Part shown: positions 7,202 through 14,691 of the stretch, one piece after another
How the letters are laid out: each line of letters begins with the position of its first letter
Position numbering within the stretch: position 1 is the first letter of the stretch
Assembly (NCBI GenBank): GCA_046331175.1
Contig: JAXLRI010000028.1
Location: forward strand, 1-29,914
Direction of reading: 5' to 3'
Source: JAWKIW01 sp046331175
Lineage (GTDB): Bacteria; Actinomycetota; Acidimicrobiia; Acidimicrobiales; Acidimicrobilacustridaceae
Length of the DNA: 29,914 nt
Program-made: the position numbers and the translations under genes
The notes under the pieces: model-generated
The model's input: only the letters and a program-made list of their open reading frames with translations
The model's database searches: none
What the model was told of the DNA's origin: nothing

Positions 7202-7669
7202 ATGAGCGCACGAGCCAGCCAGCACGATCGAGCGACCGGCACCGACGAGGTCGACCCCGAGCTGGTCACCGCCCTGCGCCTGGCCGTGATGCGCCTGGCC
7301 CGCCAGCTGCGCCGCCACGGCAGCCACGACATCACGCCCTCCCAGCTGTCGACCCTCGCCACCATCGAGCGCCACGGCCCGATGACCCTGCGCCGCGTGG
7401 CCGAGGTCGAGAACGTGCAGCCGCCGTCGGTGAGCCGCATCGTCGGCGCCCTCGAGGGCGAGGGGTACGTCGAGCGGACCGCCCACGCCACCGACAAGCG
7501 CAGCGCGCTCGTCCAGGTCACCCCGCTCGGCAGCCGCGTGCTCGAGCACATCCGCAGCGATCGGGAGGCGTGGCTGCGCGGCCGACTGGCCGACCTCGCC
7601 CCGGCCGAGCGCACGCGCCTGGCCGCCACGCTCCCGCTCCTGCAACAGCTCATCGACGGCTCACCGTGA
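7202..7669 (+). CDS. MarR-family transcriptional regulator
   Basis: This 155-aa winged-helix regulator has the family layout: an N-terminal dimerisation helix (VTALRLAVMRLARQLRRHG), then the wHTH with DITPSQLSTLATIERHGPMTLRRVAEVENVQPPSVSRIVGALEGEGYVERTAHATDKRS written here only as its position, residues about 42-101, including the wing D-K-R-S motif that contacts DNA. MarR proteins usually repress a neighbouring efflux gene until a small phenolic or drug-like ligand binds. The next gene, an MFS exporter, overlaps its stop codon by 4 nt (GTGA), so the two are translationally coupled and the exporter is the likely target. The ATG at 7202 is preceded by GAGGCGG. Confidence 0.93.
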   Translation: MSARASQHDRATGTDEVDPELVTALRLAVMRLARQLRRHGSHDITPSQLSTLATIERHGPMTLRRVAEVENVQPPSVSRIVGALEGEGYVERTAHATDKRSALVQVTPLGSRVLEHIRSDREAWLRGRLADLAPAERTRLAATLPLLQQLIDGSP

Positions 7670-8985
7670 CGCGCGTCCGGGCCATCGGTGGGCGCACCTT
7701 CGACGCCCTGCGCAGCCGGGACTACCGGCTGTACTTCACCGGCCAGGTCGTGTCGCTGTCGGGCACGTGGATGCAGACCGTCGCCCAGTCGTGGCTGGTG
7801 ATCGAGCTGACCGGCAGCGGTGCCCTGCTGGGCGCCGTCGTGGCCGTGCAGTTCCTCCCGCTCCTGCTGCTGGGCCCCGTCGCCGGCGCCGTCGCCGACC
7901 GCGTCGACAAGCGCCGCTTCCTGCTGCTGACCCAGACCGTCGCCGGGACGGCCGCCCTGGTGCTCGGGCTGCTGGTGCTCACCGGTGGGATCGAGCTCTG
8001 GATGGTGTTCGCCGCCGCCGGCGTGCTCGGCGTCGCCAACGCCTTCGACGTCCCCGCCCGCCAGGCCCTCGTGGTCGAGCTGGTGGGTCCCGAGCGGCTC
8101 CCCAACGCCCTCGCCCTCAACGGGCTGGTGCTGAGCTCGGCCAAGGTGGTCGGTCCGACCCTCGCCGGCATCGTCATCGGCACGCTGGGCGTGGCCGCCT
8201 GCTTCCTGCTCAACGCGGCCAGCTACCTGGCCTGCCTGGCGGCGCTGGTGGCCATGCACGTGCGGCCCCTCCCGGCCGACGGCTCGGGGCGGGGGCGACG
8301 CCGGACCTCCGGCCGCCGCGACGGCGGCGGACTGGCCACCATCTGGCGGGCGCCCGAGCTGCGCACGCCGCTGGTGGTGCTCGCGGTGATCGGGACGATC
8401 ACCTACGAGTTCCAGGTGACCCTGCCGCTGCTGGCCCGGTTCACGTTCGGGGCCGGCGCCGAGGGCTACGCGCTGCTGCTGGCGGCGATGAGCACCGGGG
8501 CCGTCGTCGGCGGCCTGGTGGCGGCAGCCACCAACCGGGGCTCGCACCGGCGGCTCGGGTTCGCCGGCCTGGCCCTCGGGACGGTCACCCTGCTCCTCGC
8601 GGCCGCGCCCTCGATGGCCGTCGCCCTGGCCGTCCTGCCCTTCGTCGGCATGGCCAGCGCCCTGTTCCTGGCCGGCTCGAACGCCACCGTACAGGCCGTG
8701 GTGCCCCACGCACTGCGGGGCCGGGTGATGGCGCTGTACGCCATGGCGCTGCTCGGCACCACGCCGATCGGCGGCCCCATCGCCGGCCTCCTCGGCGAGC
8801 GGTTCGGGCCGCGGGCGGCCATCGCCATCGGCGGGTTGGCTGCGGTGGTCACGGTGGCGGTCGCCTGGCGGGCGCTCGACCGGGCCGAGCGCGGGCACGC
8901 CGCCGACGACGACGAGCCGCTGGCACCGGTCGTGGCGCTGCGCCCCACGGCCGACGACGAGGTGGAGGTCCGCCTGGCCGGGTGA
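7666..8985 (+). CDS. MFS transporter (MFS_3/EntS-like exporter)
   Basis: This 439-aa major facilitator protein has about 12 hydrophobic segments. The N-terminus FDALRSRDYRLYFTGQ and the loop after the second helix pair (GAVADRVDKRR) are typical of the MFS_3 / enterobactin-exporter-like group of proton-driven drug and siderophore exporters. The GTG at 7666 overlaps the TGA of the MarR gene (GTGA), which explains the start choice and the lack of its own Shine-Dalgarno; an ATG 105 nt further in would remove the first conserved helix. A central charged linker (GSGRGRRRTSGRRDGGG) separates the two six-helix halves. The C-terminal cytoplasmic tail is acidic (ADDDEPLAPVVALRPTADDE). The substrate is unknown; control by the coupled MarR protein is inferred. 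Confidence 0.92.
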   Translation: MTRVRAIGGRTFDALRSRDYRLYFTGQVVSLSGTWMQTVAQSWLVIELTGSGALLGAVVAVQFLPLLLLGPVAGAVADRVDKRRFLLLTQTVAGTAALVLGLLVLTGGIELWMVFAAAGVLGVANAFDVPARQALVVELVGPERLPNALALNGLVLSSAKVVGPTLAGIVIGTLGVAACFLLNAASYLACLAALVAMHVRPLPADGSGRGRRRTSGRRDGGGLATIWRAPELRTPLVVLAVIGTITYEFQVTLPLLARFTFGAGAEGYALLLAAMSTGAVVGGLVAAATNRGSHRRLGFAGLALGTVTLLLAAAPSMAVALAVLPFVGMASALFLAGSNATVQAVVPHALRGRVMALYAMALLGTTPIGGPIAGLLGERFGPRAAIAIGGLAAVVTVAVAWRALDRAERGHAADDDEPLAPVVALRPTADDEVEVRLAG

Positions 8986-9002
8986 CCCGTGGTCACCGCG
9001 GC
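8977..9002. terminator. Bidirectional terminator-like hairpin between MFS and proline-rich genes
   Basis: GCCG-GGTGAC (8977-8986) pairs with GTCACC-G-CGGC (8992-9002) around a 5-nt loop, giving 10 base pairs with a single bulged G. It contains the MFS stop codon (8983-8985) and fills the 24-bp gap between two convergent genes. There is no T-tract. Confidence 0.45.
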
Positions 9003-9009
9003 CGCCGGC

Positions 9010-9576
9010 TCACGCCGGAGGCGCGTCGCCCTCGGCCGGCGCCTCGGGGGCCGGCGGCGGGGGCACGAGGCCGCCGGGCGCGCCCGCCGGCGGCGGAGGG
9101 GGCGGGATGGCACCGGGAGGCGGCGGCACCGCAGCCGGTGCAGGCGGAGGCGGCACGGCACCGGGAGGCGCTGGAACGGCCGCACCCGGAGGCGGCGGGA
9201 CAGCCGCACCCGGCGGCGGCGGCACCGCACCCGGCGGAGGCGGCGGGATCGCACCACCCGGCGGAGGCGGCGGGACGGCGGCACCCGGCGGCGGCGGCAC
9301 CGCGCCGCCGGGCGGCGGGGGCGGGGCCGGCAGGGTCTTGAGCGACAGGTCGATCTGCTCGCCGGCGGTCAGCTTGGCCTGGATCTCGCCCATGATGCGA
9401 TCGACCTGCTGCTGCTGGTCGGGCAGCGGCTGGCCGCTGCGCTCGCGGTACACGAGGACGCCGAGGTCGCGCAGCAGGGAGTCGAACGCCCAGCGCTGCT
9501 GCGTCCCGGACACACCCTGGTTGATCGAGGTGGCGAGGTTGTCCGCCCCGCGCTTCACGTCGTCGAGAAAACCCAT
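9010..9576 (-). CDS. Proline-rich repeat protein with helical N-terminal domain
   Basis: This 188-aa protein has two parts. Residues 1-80 look helical and soluble (MGFLDDVKRGADNL, RWAFDSLLRDLGVLVYRERSG, VDRIMGEIQAKL), like a family of small actinobacterial proteins with an LLRDLGxLVY motif and no known role. Residues 83-188 are a low-complexity tail of repeated PPPPG-A-V/I units, probably an extended polyproline II arm for binding partners. The frame is open 18 codons further up, but the ATG at 9576 is chosen because AGGAG lies 8-9 nt before it and family members begin MGxLDD. No signal peptide or membrane segment is seen, so it is likely cytoplasmic. It is convergent with the MFS gene. Function unknown. 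Confidence 0.75.
   Translation of the reverse strand: MGFLDDVKRGADNLATSINQGVSGTQQRWAFDSLLRDLGVLVYRERSGQPLPDQQQQVDRIMGEIQAKLTAGEQIDLSLKTLPAPPPPPGGAVPPPPGAAVPPPPPGGAIPPPPPGAVPPPPGAAVPPPPGAAVPAPPGAVPPPPAPAAVPPPPGAIPPPPPPAGAPGGLVPPPPAPEAPAEGDAPPA
9100..9328. repeat. Imperfect tandem repeats encoding the polyproline tail
   Basis: Short GGCGG-rich units, variants of GGA-GGC-GGC-GG(C/G)-AC, recur many times, often in blocks of about 24-27 bp, and encode the PPPPGAAV-type units. Unit number probably varies by slippage. They lie within a coding region, are not evenly spaced and have no unique spacers, so they are not CRISPR. Confidence 0.7.
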
Positions 9577-9661
9577 CGCTCGCTCCTGTCCGCACCGTCG
9601 TCGCGTCGGCCGACCCGACCTGGGCGACAAGGTACCTGCCCCGGCCGGAGCACCGGGCTGA

Positions 9662-9677
9662 CGGGGCGCTCGCCCCG
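9662..9677 (-). terminator. Weak hairpin downstream of the PEP-domain partner gene
   Basis: CGGGGC (9662-9667) pairs with GCCCCG (9672-9677) around a 4-nt loop, 42 bp past the stop of the gene at 9719-10879. The 142-bp gap 9577-9718 otherwise holds only the ribosome-binding site of the next gene. Chance is possible in this base composition. Confidence 0.25.
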
Positions 9678-9718
9678 GGGCCGACCGAACGACACCGATC
9701 GGACCACCGCACCGCCGA

Positions 9719-10879
9719 TCAGGCCAGCGGTGGGTAGTAGGGCACGTCGGGATCGGGCGGCGGCAGCTCGACCTCGTCGAGGGAGGAGATGAGCTCGTAC
9801 ACCGGCTCGGGCAACGCCTTGGGCACCGTCCAGTCGAGCTGGTCGGCGACGCCGGCCACCTCGGCGAAGGGGCGCAGGAAGGTGAAGTACACGTAGGCGC
9901 CGCAACGGATCATCTCGTCGCGGGTCATGGCGGCGACGTTGCGGTAGTGCTGGGCGTTCACGCGCCGCAGGATCGGGACGAGGTCGTCGACGGCGCCGGC
10001 GGGCACCGGCGCCAGCGAGCCGTCGGGGGTGTCGGTGGTGAACAGGCCGAACCCCACGAGGTGGTCGAGGTAGTCCTCCGGGGCGGTGATGGCCGTGCCG
10101 AAGTCGGTGATCCGCAGGTCGACCCCGTCGAGCACGAGCGCCATGGTGAGGCTCCCGTAGGGGACGTCCGCGGCCACGTCGGACCACCAGAAGTCGCTCT
10201 GACCGATGCGGTAGGCGTCGCGCACGAGCAGGACGCGGCCGTCGGGCAGCGGGTAGGGACCGGTGTCGCCGGTGCCCACGCGGGTGTCGAAGTAGAGCAG
10301 GAACAGGTGGTTCACCAGGGTGGCGTTGAACCGCTTGATGCGGGCCCGCTCGTCGTCGTCGACGTCGTGCACGCCGGCGAGCAGGGCGTCGACCACCTCG
10401 GCCGGGTACGGGCGGACGATGCCACCGGCGTCGTCGGCCTGGCGGGTGCCGTCACCACGGAACGCCATGGCGGCGCGCTCCCAGAAGTCGAGCACGGTGT
10501 ACGCGGCCTCGGGGTCGTCCATGGACGGGTCCATGGCCGTGAGCACCTTGCGCCCGGTGAGGAAGAAGTTGGCGATCGACCACAGGTACACCGAGTTGAC
10601 GTTCGACCCGGGTCGGTGACCGGCCAGGCCGATCTGCTCGGCCGGCATGGCGGCATCGATCGTCCGCATCATCTCCGGGTAGCGCAGGAAGGCCTCGGCG
10701 CAGGCCACGAGGATGTAGGGCGTCACCGGGATGAGCTGGGACGAGTACGACGTGCGCTCGATGGTGAGGCGCTGGGAGATCGGCGAGTGGTAGGCGATCA
10801 GCCGATCGGCCTCGGCCCGCCGAGCCGCGGGGGTGTCGGGCCGGCCGGCCTCGGCGGCACCGCCGGTGGCCTCAGGCAC
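9719..10879 (-). CDS. Unrecognised 386-aa protein coupled to a PEP-utilising mobile domain
   Basis: I do not recognise a family. The protein is soluble-looking, with no signal peptide or clear membrane helix. It is mostly helical in its first half (ADRLIAYHSPISQRLTIERTSY, PYILVACAEAFLRYPEMMRTID) and has a distinctive GSNVNSVYLWSIANFF segment near residue 90. The middle (LPDGRVLLVRDAYRIGQSDFWW) looks like beta structure, and the C-terminus is acidic and Pro-rich (PPPDPDVPYYPPLA). I see no ATP-grasp or TIM-barrel motif of PEP synthase type, although the partner gene encodes only the phosphohistidine domain. The GTG start at 10879 overlaps the end of that upstream gene by 8 nt, which implies translational coupling and probably a shared complex. 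No function is assigned. Confidence 0.72.
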   Translation of the reverse strand: MPEATGGAAEAGRPDTPAARRAEADRLIAYHSPISQRLTIERTSYSSQLIPVTPYILVACAEAFLRYPEMMRTIDAAMPAEQIGLAGHRPGSNVNSVYLWSIANFFLTGRKVLTAMDPSMDDPEAAYTVLDFWERAAMAFRGDGTRQADDAGGIVRPYPAEVVDALLAGVHDVDDDERARIKRFNATLVNHLFLLYFDTRVGTGDTGPYPLPDGRVLLVRDAYRIGQSDFWWSDVAADVPYGSLTMALVLDGVDLRITDFGTAITAPEDYLDHLVGFGLFTTDTPDGSLAPVPAGAVDDLVPILRRVNAQHYRNVAAMTRDEMIRCGAYVYFTFLRPFAEVAGVADQLDWTVPKALPEPVYELISSLDEVELPPPDPDVPYYPPLA

Positions 10880-11216
10880 GGAGCACGCCCTGCTCGCCGC
10901 TGCAGTCGAGCTCGACCTCGTCTCCGTCGGTGGGCTCGTCGGCGGTGAAGGCCAGGCCCATGATGCACGGCACCTGGAACTCGCGGCTCACGATGCCGAT
11001 GTGGCTGCGCGGCGTGCCCGCCGTGCACACCACCCCGGCCAGCTCGTGGAAGATCGGCGAGAGGAAGGTGGCACCGGCGTCGCGGACGACGACCACCACC
11101 CCCTCGGCCCCGTCGTCCATGAGGTCGAGCACGTCGCCCGGCCCCTCCATCACCTTCCAGCGGCCCCGCACCGCCGGCGCGTCGAAGACCTTGGTCCCCG
11201 TCCCCCGTTCGATCAT
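10872..11216 (-). CDS. Stand-alone PEP-utilising enzyme mobile (phosphohistidine) domain protein
   Basis: This 114-aa protein consists almost entirely of the swivelling domain found in PEP synthase, pyruvate phosphate dikinase and PTS enzyme I. The phosphohistidine motif is visible as CTAGTPRSHIGIVSREF, with His72, then VPCIMG. In the large enzymes this domain carries phosphate between an ATP-grasp domain and a PEP/pyruvate domain; here neither is fused or adjacent. Stand-alone versions are known, for example as subunits of phenylphosphate synthase-like and rifampin phosphotransferase-like systems. The ATG at 11216 has a TACCCT box 6 nt upstream. It heads a two-gene operon with the unrecognised 386-aa protein, which is therefore the best candidate partner. 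The domain call is firm; the biochemical role is not. Confidence 0.82.
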   Translation of the reverse strand: MIERGTGTKVFDAPAVRGRWKVMEGPGDVLDLMDDGAEGVVVVVRDAGATFLSPIFHELAGVVCTAGTPRSHIGIVSREFQVPCIMGLAFTADEPTDGDEVELDCSGEQGVLRA

Positions 11217-11222
11217 CGGCGC

Positions 11223-11228
11223 AGGGTA
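11223..11228 (-). promoter_or_regulatory. -10 box (TACCCT) of leaderless PEP-domain operon
   Basis: On the minus strand TACCCT is followed by 6 nt and the ATG at 11216. It shares the 64-bp divergent gap with the equally placed box of the SCP2 gene. Confidence 0.5.
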
Positions 11229-11268
11229 CCCGCCACCGGCGACCGGCCGAAGCGGAAGCGCGGATCGC

Positions 11269-11274
11269 TAGCCT
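11269..11274 (+). promoter_or_regulatory. -10 box (TAGCCT) of leaderless SCP2-glycosylase operon
   Basis: TAGCCT is followed by 6 nt and then the GTG at 11281, which supports that start and a leaderless mRNA. Confidence 0.5.
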
Positions 11275-11280
11275 GGCGCC

Positions 11281-11661
11281 GTGCTCACCTTCGGCAGCGA
11301 GGAGTGGATCGCCGCGCTCGACGACGCGGCGCGCGACGACGCCGCGCTGGCCGAGGCGAGTGCCGGCCTCGACCTCGTCGTCGAGCAGGCCCTGACCGAC
11401 GGCACGACGTGGCACGTGGTCGTCGACCACGGCACGGTGCGCGTGCGACCCGGTCCGGCCGACCGCCCCACCATCACCTTCACCCAGGACCGTGCCGTCG
11501 CCGCCGCCATCGCTCGGGGCGACGACAGCGCCCAGGCCGCCTTCCTGCGCGGCGACCTGCGCCTCGGCGGCGACGTCGGTGCCCTCGTCGCTCGCGCCGG
11601 CGTCCTCGATCGGCTGACCGACGCCTTCGCCGCCGTGCGCGCCCGCACCGCCTGGTCGTGA
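11281..11661 (+). CDS. SCP2 sterol-binding-domain-like protein
   Basis: This 126-aa protein has the size and pattern of single-domain SCP2-fold proteins, which bind sterols, fatty acyl chains or other hydrophobic ligands in a tunnel. Diagnostic parts are the strand TWHVVVDHGTVRVRPG, then PTITFTQDRAVAAAIARGDDSAQ and FLRGDLRLGGDVGALV, where the family typically has a G-x-L-x-x-x-G-D turn before the last helix. No signal peptide is present, so it is cytoplasmic. The GTG at 11281 is supported by a -10 box 6 nt upstream. The glycosylase gene starts 10 bp after its stop, so they are probably cotranscribed, although the functional link is not obvious. Confidence 0.75.
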   Translation: MLTFGSEEWIAALDDAARDDAALAEASAGLDLVVEQALTDGTTWHVVVDHGTVRVRPGPADRPTITFTQDRAVAAAIARGDDSAQAAFLRGDLRLGGDVGALVARAGVLDRLTDAFAAVRARTAWS

Positions 11662-11671
11662 CGAGCCGACC

Positions 11672-12508
11672 GTGCCCGAGCTCCCCGAGATCGCCGCCCA
11701 CGCCGAGCGCCTCGACGAGGCCTACGCCGGCAGCGAGCTGAGCGCCTTCCGGGCGCTCACGTTCACCGCGCTCAAGACCTACGCCCCCGCCCCCGACGAA
11801 GCGATCGGCACGCCGCTCGAGGCCGTGGGCCACCGGGGCAAGCACCTGCTGCTGCGGTTCCCGGCGGTGACCTTCGTCGTCCACCTGATGCAGGGCGGGC
11901 GCCTCAAGCCCGACGAGAAGCAGTCGGCCAAGCCCCGCGGCGGCCTCGCCCGGTGGACCTTCGACGACGGCCGGGCGCTGCTGCTCACCGAGGCCGGCAC
12001 CGAGAAGCGGGCCGGCGTGTGGGTCGTGTCCGGCGATCCCGACGACCAGGAGCCGCTCGCCCACCTCGGCCCCGACGCCGACCGGCTCGACGCCGCCGGC
12101 CTCGACGCCGTGCTCGACGGACGGTCCATGCGCATCCACGGCCTCCTGCGCGACCAGTCGATCGTGGCCGGCATCGGGCGACGGCTGGCGAACGAGATCT
12201 GCCACCGGGCCCGCATCTCCCCCTTCGCCAACGCCGGCAAGCTCGGCGCCGACGAGCGAGCCCGCCTGCTCGAGGGCATCCACGCCTGCATCGACGAGTC
12301 GCTCGCCTCCGAGCGGGGTCGCACCGACATGAGCTCGTCCAAGGAGCGGCCCGGCGCCGTGCACCACCGGGCCGGCGAGCCGTGCCCGGTCTGCGGCGAT
12401 CAGGTCCGCAGCGTCGAGTACAACGCCTACACGGTGAGCTACTGCCCCACCTGCCAGACCGGCGGCAAGGTGCTGGCCGACAACACCACGTCGAAGTTCC
12501 TCAAGTAG
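11672..12508 (+). CDS. Fpg/Nei-family DNA glycosylase/AP lyase, divergent clade
   Basis: This 278-aa base-excision repair enzyme starts with the catalytic PELPE (Pro2 forms the Schiff base, Glu3 assists) and has the conserved Lys57 in HRGKHLL. The H2TH region is at about 155-185 (DQSIVAGIG...LANEICHRARISP), and a C-terminal zinc finger uses Cys238, 241, 258 and 261 (CPVCG, CPTC). It should therefore excise damaged bases and cut at abasic sites. Two usual DNA-phosphate-binding residues are changed: the Asn of the GIGN motif is Arg170, and the zinc-finger Arg five residues before the third Cys is Tyr253. The GTG at 11672 is the only sensible start because Pro must be residue 2. Its end overlaps the convergent membrane-protein gene by 8 nt. 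Fpg and Nei subtypes cannot be separated safely. Confidence 0.88.
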   Translation: MPELPEIAAHAERLDEAYAGSELSAFRALTFTALKTYAPAPDEAIGTPLEAVGHRGKHLLLRFPAVTFVVHLMQGGRLKPDEKQSAKPRGGLARWTFDDGRALLLTEAGTEKRAGVWVVSGDPDDQEPLAHLGPDADRLDAAGLDAVLDGRSMRIHGLLRDQSIVAGIGRRLANEICHRARISPFANAGKLGADERARLLEGIHACIDESLASERGRTDMSSSKERPGAVHHRAGEPCPVCGDQVRSVEYNAYTVSYCPTCQTGGKVLADNTTSKFLK

Positions 12509-13607
12509 CCGGTGCCAGCTCGGCAGGCTGCTCCCGCTCGGCGCGCTGGGCGAACAGGTCGACCACGAGCAGCACCACCACCGGACCGAGGCTGCGCAGC
12601 GAGTTCACGTTGACGTTGACCACCGACAAGGCGAGGAACGGGGTGGCCAGCGCGACCGGGAGGCAGGCCAGCAGCTCGAGGCTGCGGCGCCGCCACCAGC
12701 GCACCACCACGACCACGGCGAGGGCGAGCACGACGAAGCCGACCAGGGCGTCGTCGTACGCCCCGTTGACCGCCCAGCCGTAGCGAGCGGCGTCGAGCCA
12801 GCCGGCGAAGGGGACGGGCACCAGGTTGCCCGACACGTTGCTCGTCCCCCACCCCAGCCGACTGCGCTGGTAGAGGGTCCACGCCCCGACCACCAGCAGC
12901 GGGGGCACGGCCAGCGCCGCGCGCTCGCGACGAGCGATGCCGGCCCCGAAGAGCGCGACGGCCAGCACCGGGAGCAGGCTGGTGTCCTTGGCGAGCACGG
13001 CGGCGGTGGCGGCCGCCGCCGCCCAGCCCCACCGCCGGCGGCGGACCAGCAGCACGAAGGTGACGACGCACGCGGTGGCGAGGGCGTCGGCGAGGTCGTA
13101 CATGACCGAGAGCTGCACCGCCGGGTCGAGGGCGAACACCAACCCGACCCACGGCGAGGCGCGCCGATCGGCGGCCAGGCGGGCCGTGGCGTAGGTGCCG
13201 CCGGCCACGACGAGCAGGTTGGTGACGACCATGCCCCACAGCAGCGACCACTCGCCGCCCAGGCGCCACGGCTGCACCAGCCAGGGGTACAGGATGCGCT
13301 GGCCGCGGTAGGCGGGGAAGTCGAGGGCGGCGGCCGTGCCGGACGGGTCGAGCAGGAGCGGATCCCGTGCCAGCACCCAGAACCGCACGCCGTCGTGGGA
13401 CTCGACCGTCGGGTGCACGACCGGCTGGCCGAGCACCCTCGCCGCCAGCTCGGCGTTGGAGCCCTCGGCCCCGAACTTCACGAAGCTGTCGACCCGCCCG
13501 TCGGCCTGGGCCAGCAGGGACGCCACCAGCACCAGGTGGAAGGCGAGGGCGGCGACCGCCACCCCCAGCGAGCGGACGGCGATGCCCCGGATCGGAACGC
13601 TCGGCAC
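12501..13607 (-). CDS. GT-C-like polytopic membrane protein, paralogue 1
   Basis: This 368-aa protein has an N-terminal membrane helix (about residues 10-33), then an extracytoplasmic loop with HDGVRFWVLARDP (71-83) and FPAYRGQRILYPWL, then about seven to eight more hydrophobic helices. An acidic residue in the first outer loop followed by the YR-QR-LYP pattern is typical of GT-C-fold, polyprenyl-phosphate-sugar-dependent glycosyltransferase-like proteins; activity itself is unproven. It is a paralogue of the protein at 19517-20623: the same length, the same HDG-F-V-AR-P, YR-QR-YP and LLWxM blocks. The GTG at 13607 has a TAGCCT box 6 nt upstream, supporting a leaderless start. Its 3' end overlaps the convergent glycosylase gene. 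Confidence 0.78.
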   Translation of the reverse strand: MPSVPIRGIAVRSLGVAVAALAFHLVLVASLLAQADGRVDSFVKFGAEGSNAELAARVLGQPVVHPTVESHDGVRFWVLARDPLLLDPSGTAAALDFPAYRGQRILYPWLVQPWRLGGEWSLLWGMVVTNLLVVAGGTYATARLAADRRASPWVGLVFALDPAVQLSVMYDLADALATACVVTFVLLVRRRRWGWAAAAATAAVLAKDTSLLPVLAVALFGAGIARRERAALAVPPLLVVGAWTLYQRSRLGWGTSNVSGNLVPVPFAGWLDAARYGWAVNGAYDDALVGFVVLALAVVVVVRWWRRRSLELLACLPVALATPFLALSVVNVNVNSLRSLGPVVVLLVVDLFAQRAEREQPAELAPAT

Positions 13608-13613
13608 CCGGCG

Positions 13614-13619
13614 AGGCTA
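13614..13619 (-). promoter_or_regulatory. -10 box (TAGCCT) of leaderless GT-C-like gene 1
   Basis: On the minus strand TAGCCT is followed by 6 nt and the GTG at 13607. It lies in the 40-bp gap after mdh, so the gene can be transcribed apart from mdh. Confidence 0.5.
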
Positions 13620-13647
13620 ACGCCGGGCGCCGGGCGACCCCGGGCGA

Positions 13648-14634
13648 TCAGATGAGGCCGAGCTCGCGGACGGCGTCGCGCTCCTCGCCCAGCTCGGCGA
13701 CGCTGGCGTCGATCTTGGCCTGCGAGAAGTCGTCGTGCTCGAGGCCCTGGACGATCGAGTAGGCGCCGCCCGAGCACGTGACCGGGAACGACGAGATGAG
13801 GCCCTCGGGCACGCCGTAGCTGCCGTCGGAGGGGATCGCCATCGACACCCAGTCGCCCTCGGCGCTGCCGAGCGCCCAGGTGCGGACGTGGTCGATGGCG
13901 GCGTTGGCCGCCGAGGCGGCGCTGGACAGGCCGCGGGCCTCGATGATGGCGGCGCCTCGCTGCTGGACGGTGGGCAGGAAGGTGGACTCGATCCAGCCCT
14001 GGTCGCCGATGGCGTCGGCGGCGATGGTGCCGTTCACCTCGGCGTGGAACAGGTCGGGGTACTGGGTGGCCGAGTGGTTGCCCCAGATCGTCATCTTCTT
14101 GACGTCGTTCACCGTGGTCCCGGTCTTGAGCGCCACCTGGGCGATGGCTCGGTTGTGGTCGAGCCGGGTCATCGCGGTGAAGCGCTCGTTCGGGATGTTG
14201 GGCGCGTTGTTCATGGCGATGAGCGAGTTGGTGTTGGCCGGGTTGCCGACCACGAGCACCTTGATGTCGGGGGCGGCGTTGTCGGACAGCGCCTTGCCCT
14301 GCACGGTGAAGATGGCGCCGTTGGCCTCGAGCAGGTCCTTGCGCTCCATGCCCTTGGACCGCGGGCGGGCACCGACGAGCAGGGCGTAGGAGACGTCGCC
14401 GAACGCGACGTTCGGGTCGTCGGTCTGCACCATGCCGGCGAGCAGCGGGAAGGCGCAGTCCTCGAGCTCCATGGCCACGCCCTTGAGCGCGTCCATCGCC
14501 GGGGTGATGTCGAGCATCTGCAGGATGACCGGCTGGTCGGGGCCGAGCATCTGCCCCGAGGCGATGCGGAACAGCAGGCTGTAGCCGATCTGGCCAGCTG
14601 CACCGGTGACAGCCACGCGCACGGGATCGTTCAC
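13648..14634 (-). CDS. mdh: Malate dehydrogenase
   Basis: This 328-aa NAD-dependent enzyme of the TCA cycle oxidises malate to oxaloacetate. It belongs to the cytosolic/MDH2-like group usual in Actinobacteria. The dinucleotide motif GAAGQIGYSLLFRIA starts at residue 11. Substrate-binding arginines lie in VGARPRSKGMERKDLL and LDHNRA, and the catalytic His187 in TIWGNHSATQYPD with the paired Asp159. The frame is open further upstream, but the GTG at 14634 is chosen because GGAGG lies 5 nt before it and VRVAVTGAAGQIG then falls at the family N-terminus. It follows the RmlD-like gene by 57 bp on the same strand, so it may be the last gene of the ABC-exporter operon or have its own promoter. Confidence 0.97.
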   Translation of the reverse strand: MNDPVRVAVTGAAGQIGYSLLFRIASGQMLGPDQPVILQMLDITPAMDALKGVAMELEDCAFPLLAGMVQTDDPNVAFGDVSYALLVGARPRSKGMERKDLLEANGAIFTVQGKALSDNAAPDIKVLVVGNPANTNSLIAMNNAPNIPNERFTAMTRLDHNRAIAQVALKTGTTVNDVKKMTIWGNHSATQYPDLFHAEVNGTIAADAIGDQGWIESTFLPTVQQRGAAIIEARGLSSAASAANAAIDHVRTWALGSAEGDWVSMAIPSDGSYGVPEGLISSFPVTCSGGAYSIVQGLEHDDFSQAKIDASVAELGEERDAVRELGLI

Positions 14635-14691
14635 GGTTTCCTCCGAGTCGAGCGGGCCACCCCCGAGGCGGCCGAGAACCACCGCAGAAAC

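Noticed and set aside
9100..9328. Repeats that might be taken for a CRISPR array
   Set aside because: Units are short, irregular, lack unique spacers and lie in frame within a coding region encoding polyproline.
10872..11216. A truncated PTS enzyme I or PEP synthase pseudogene
   Set aside because: The domain is complete with its own promoter-like box and start, and no remnants of the other domains are found nearby.
12501..12508. Tail-to-tail overlap of the glycosylase and membrane-protein genes as a sign of frameshift
   Set aside because: Both C-termini look complete (zinc finger finished; membrane helices finished), so this is normal compact packing.
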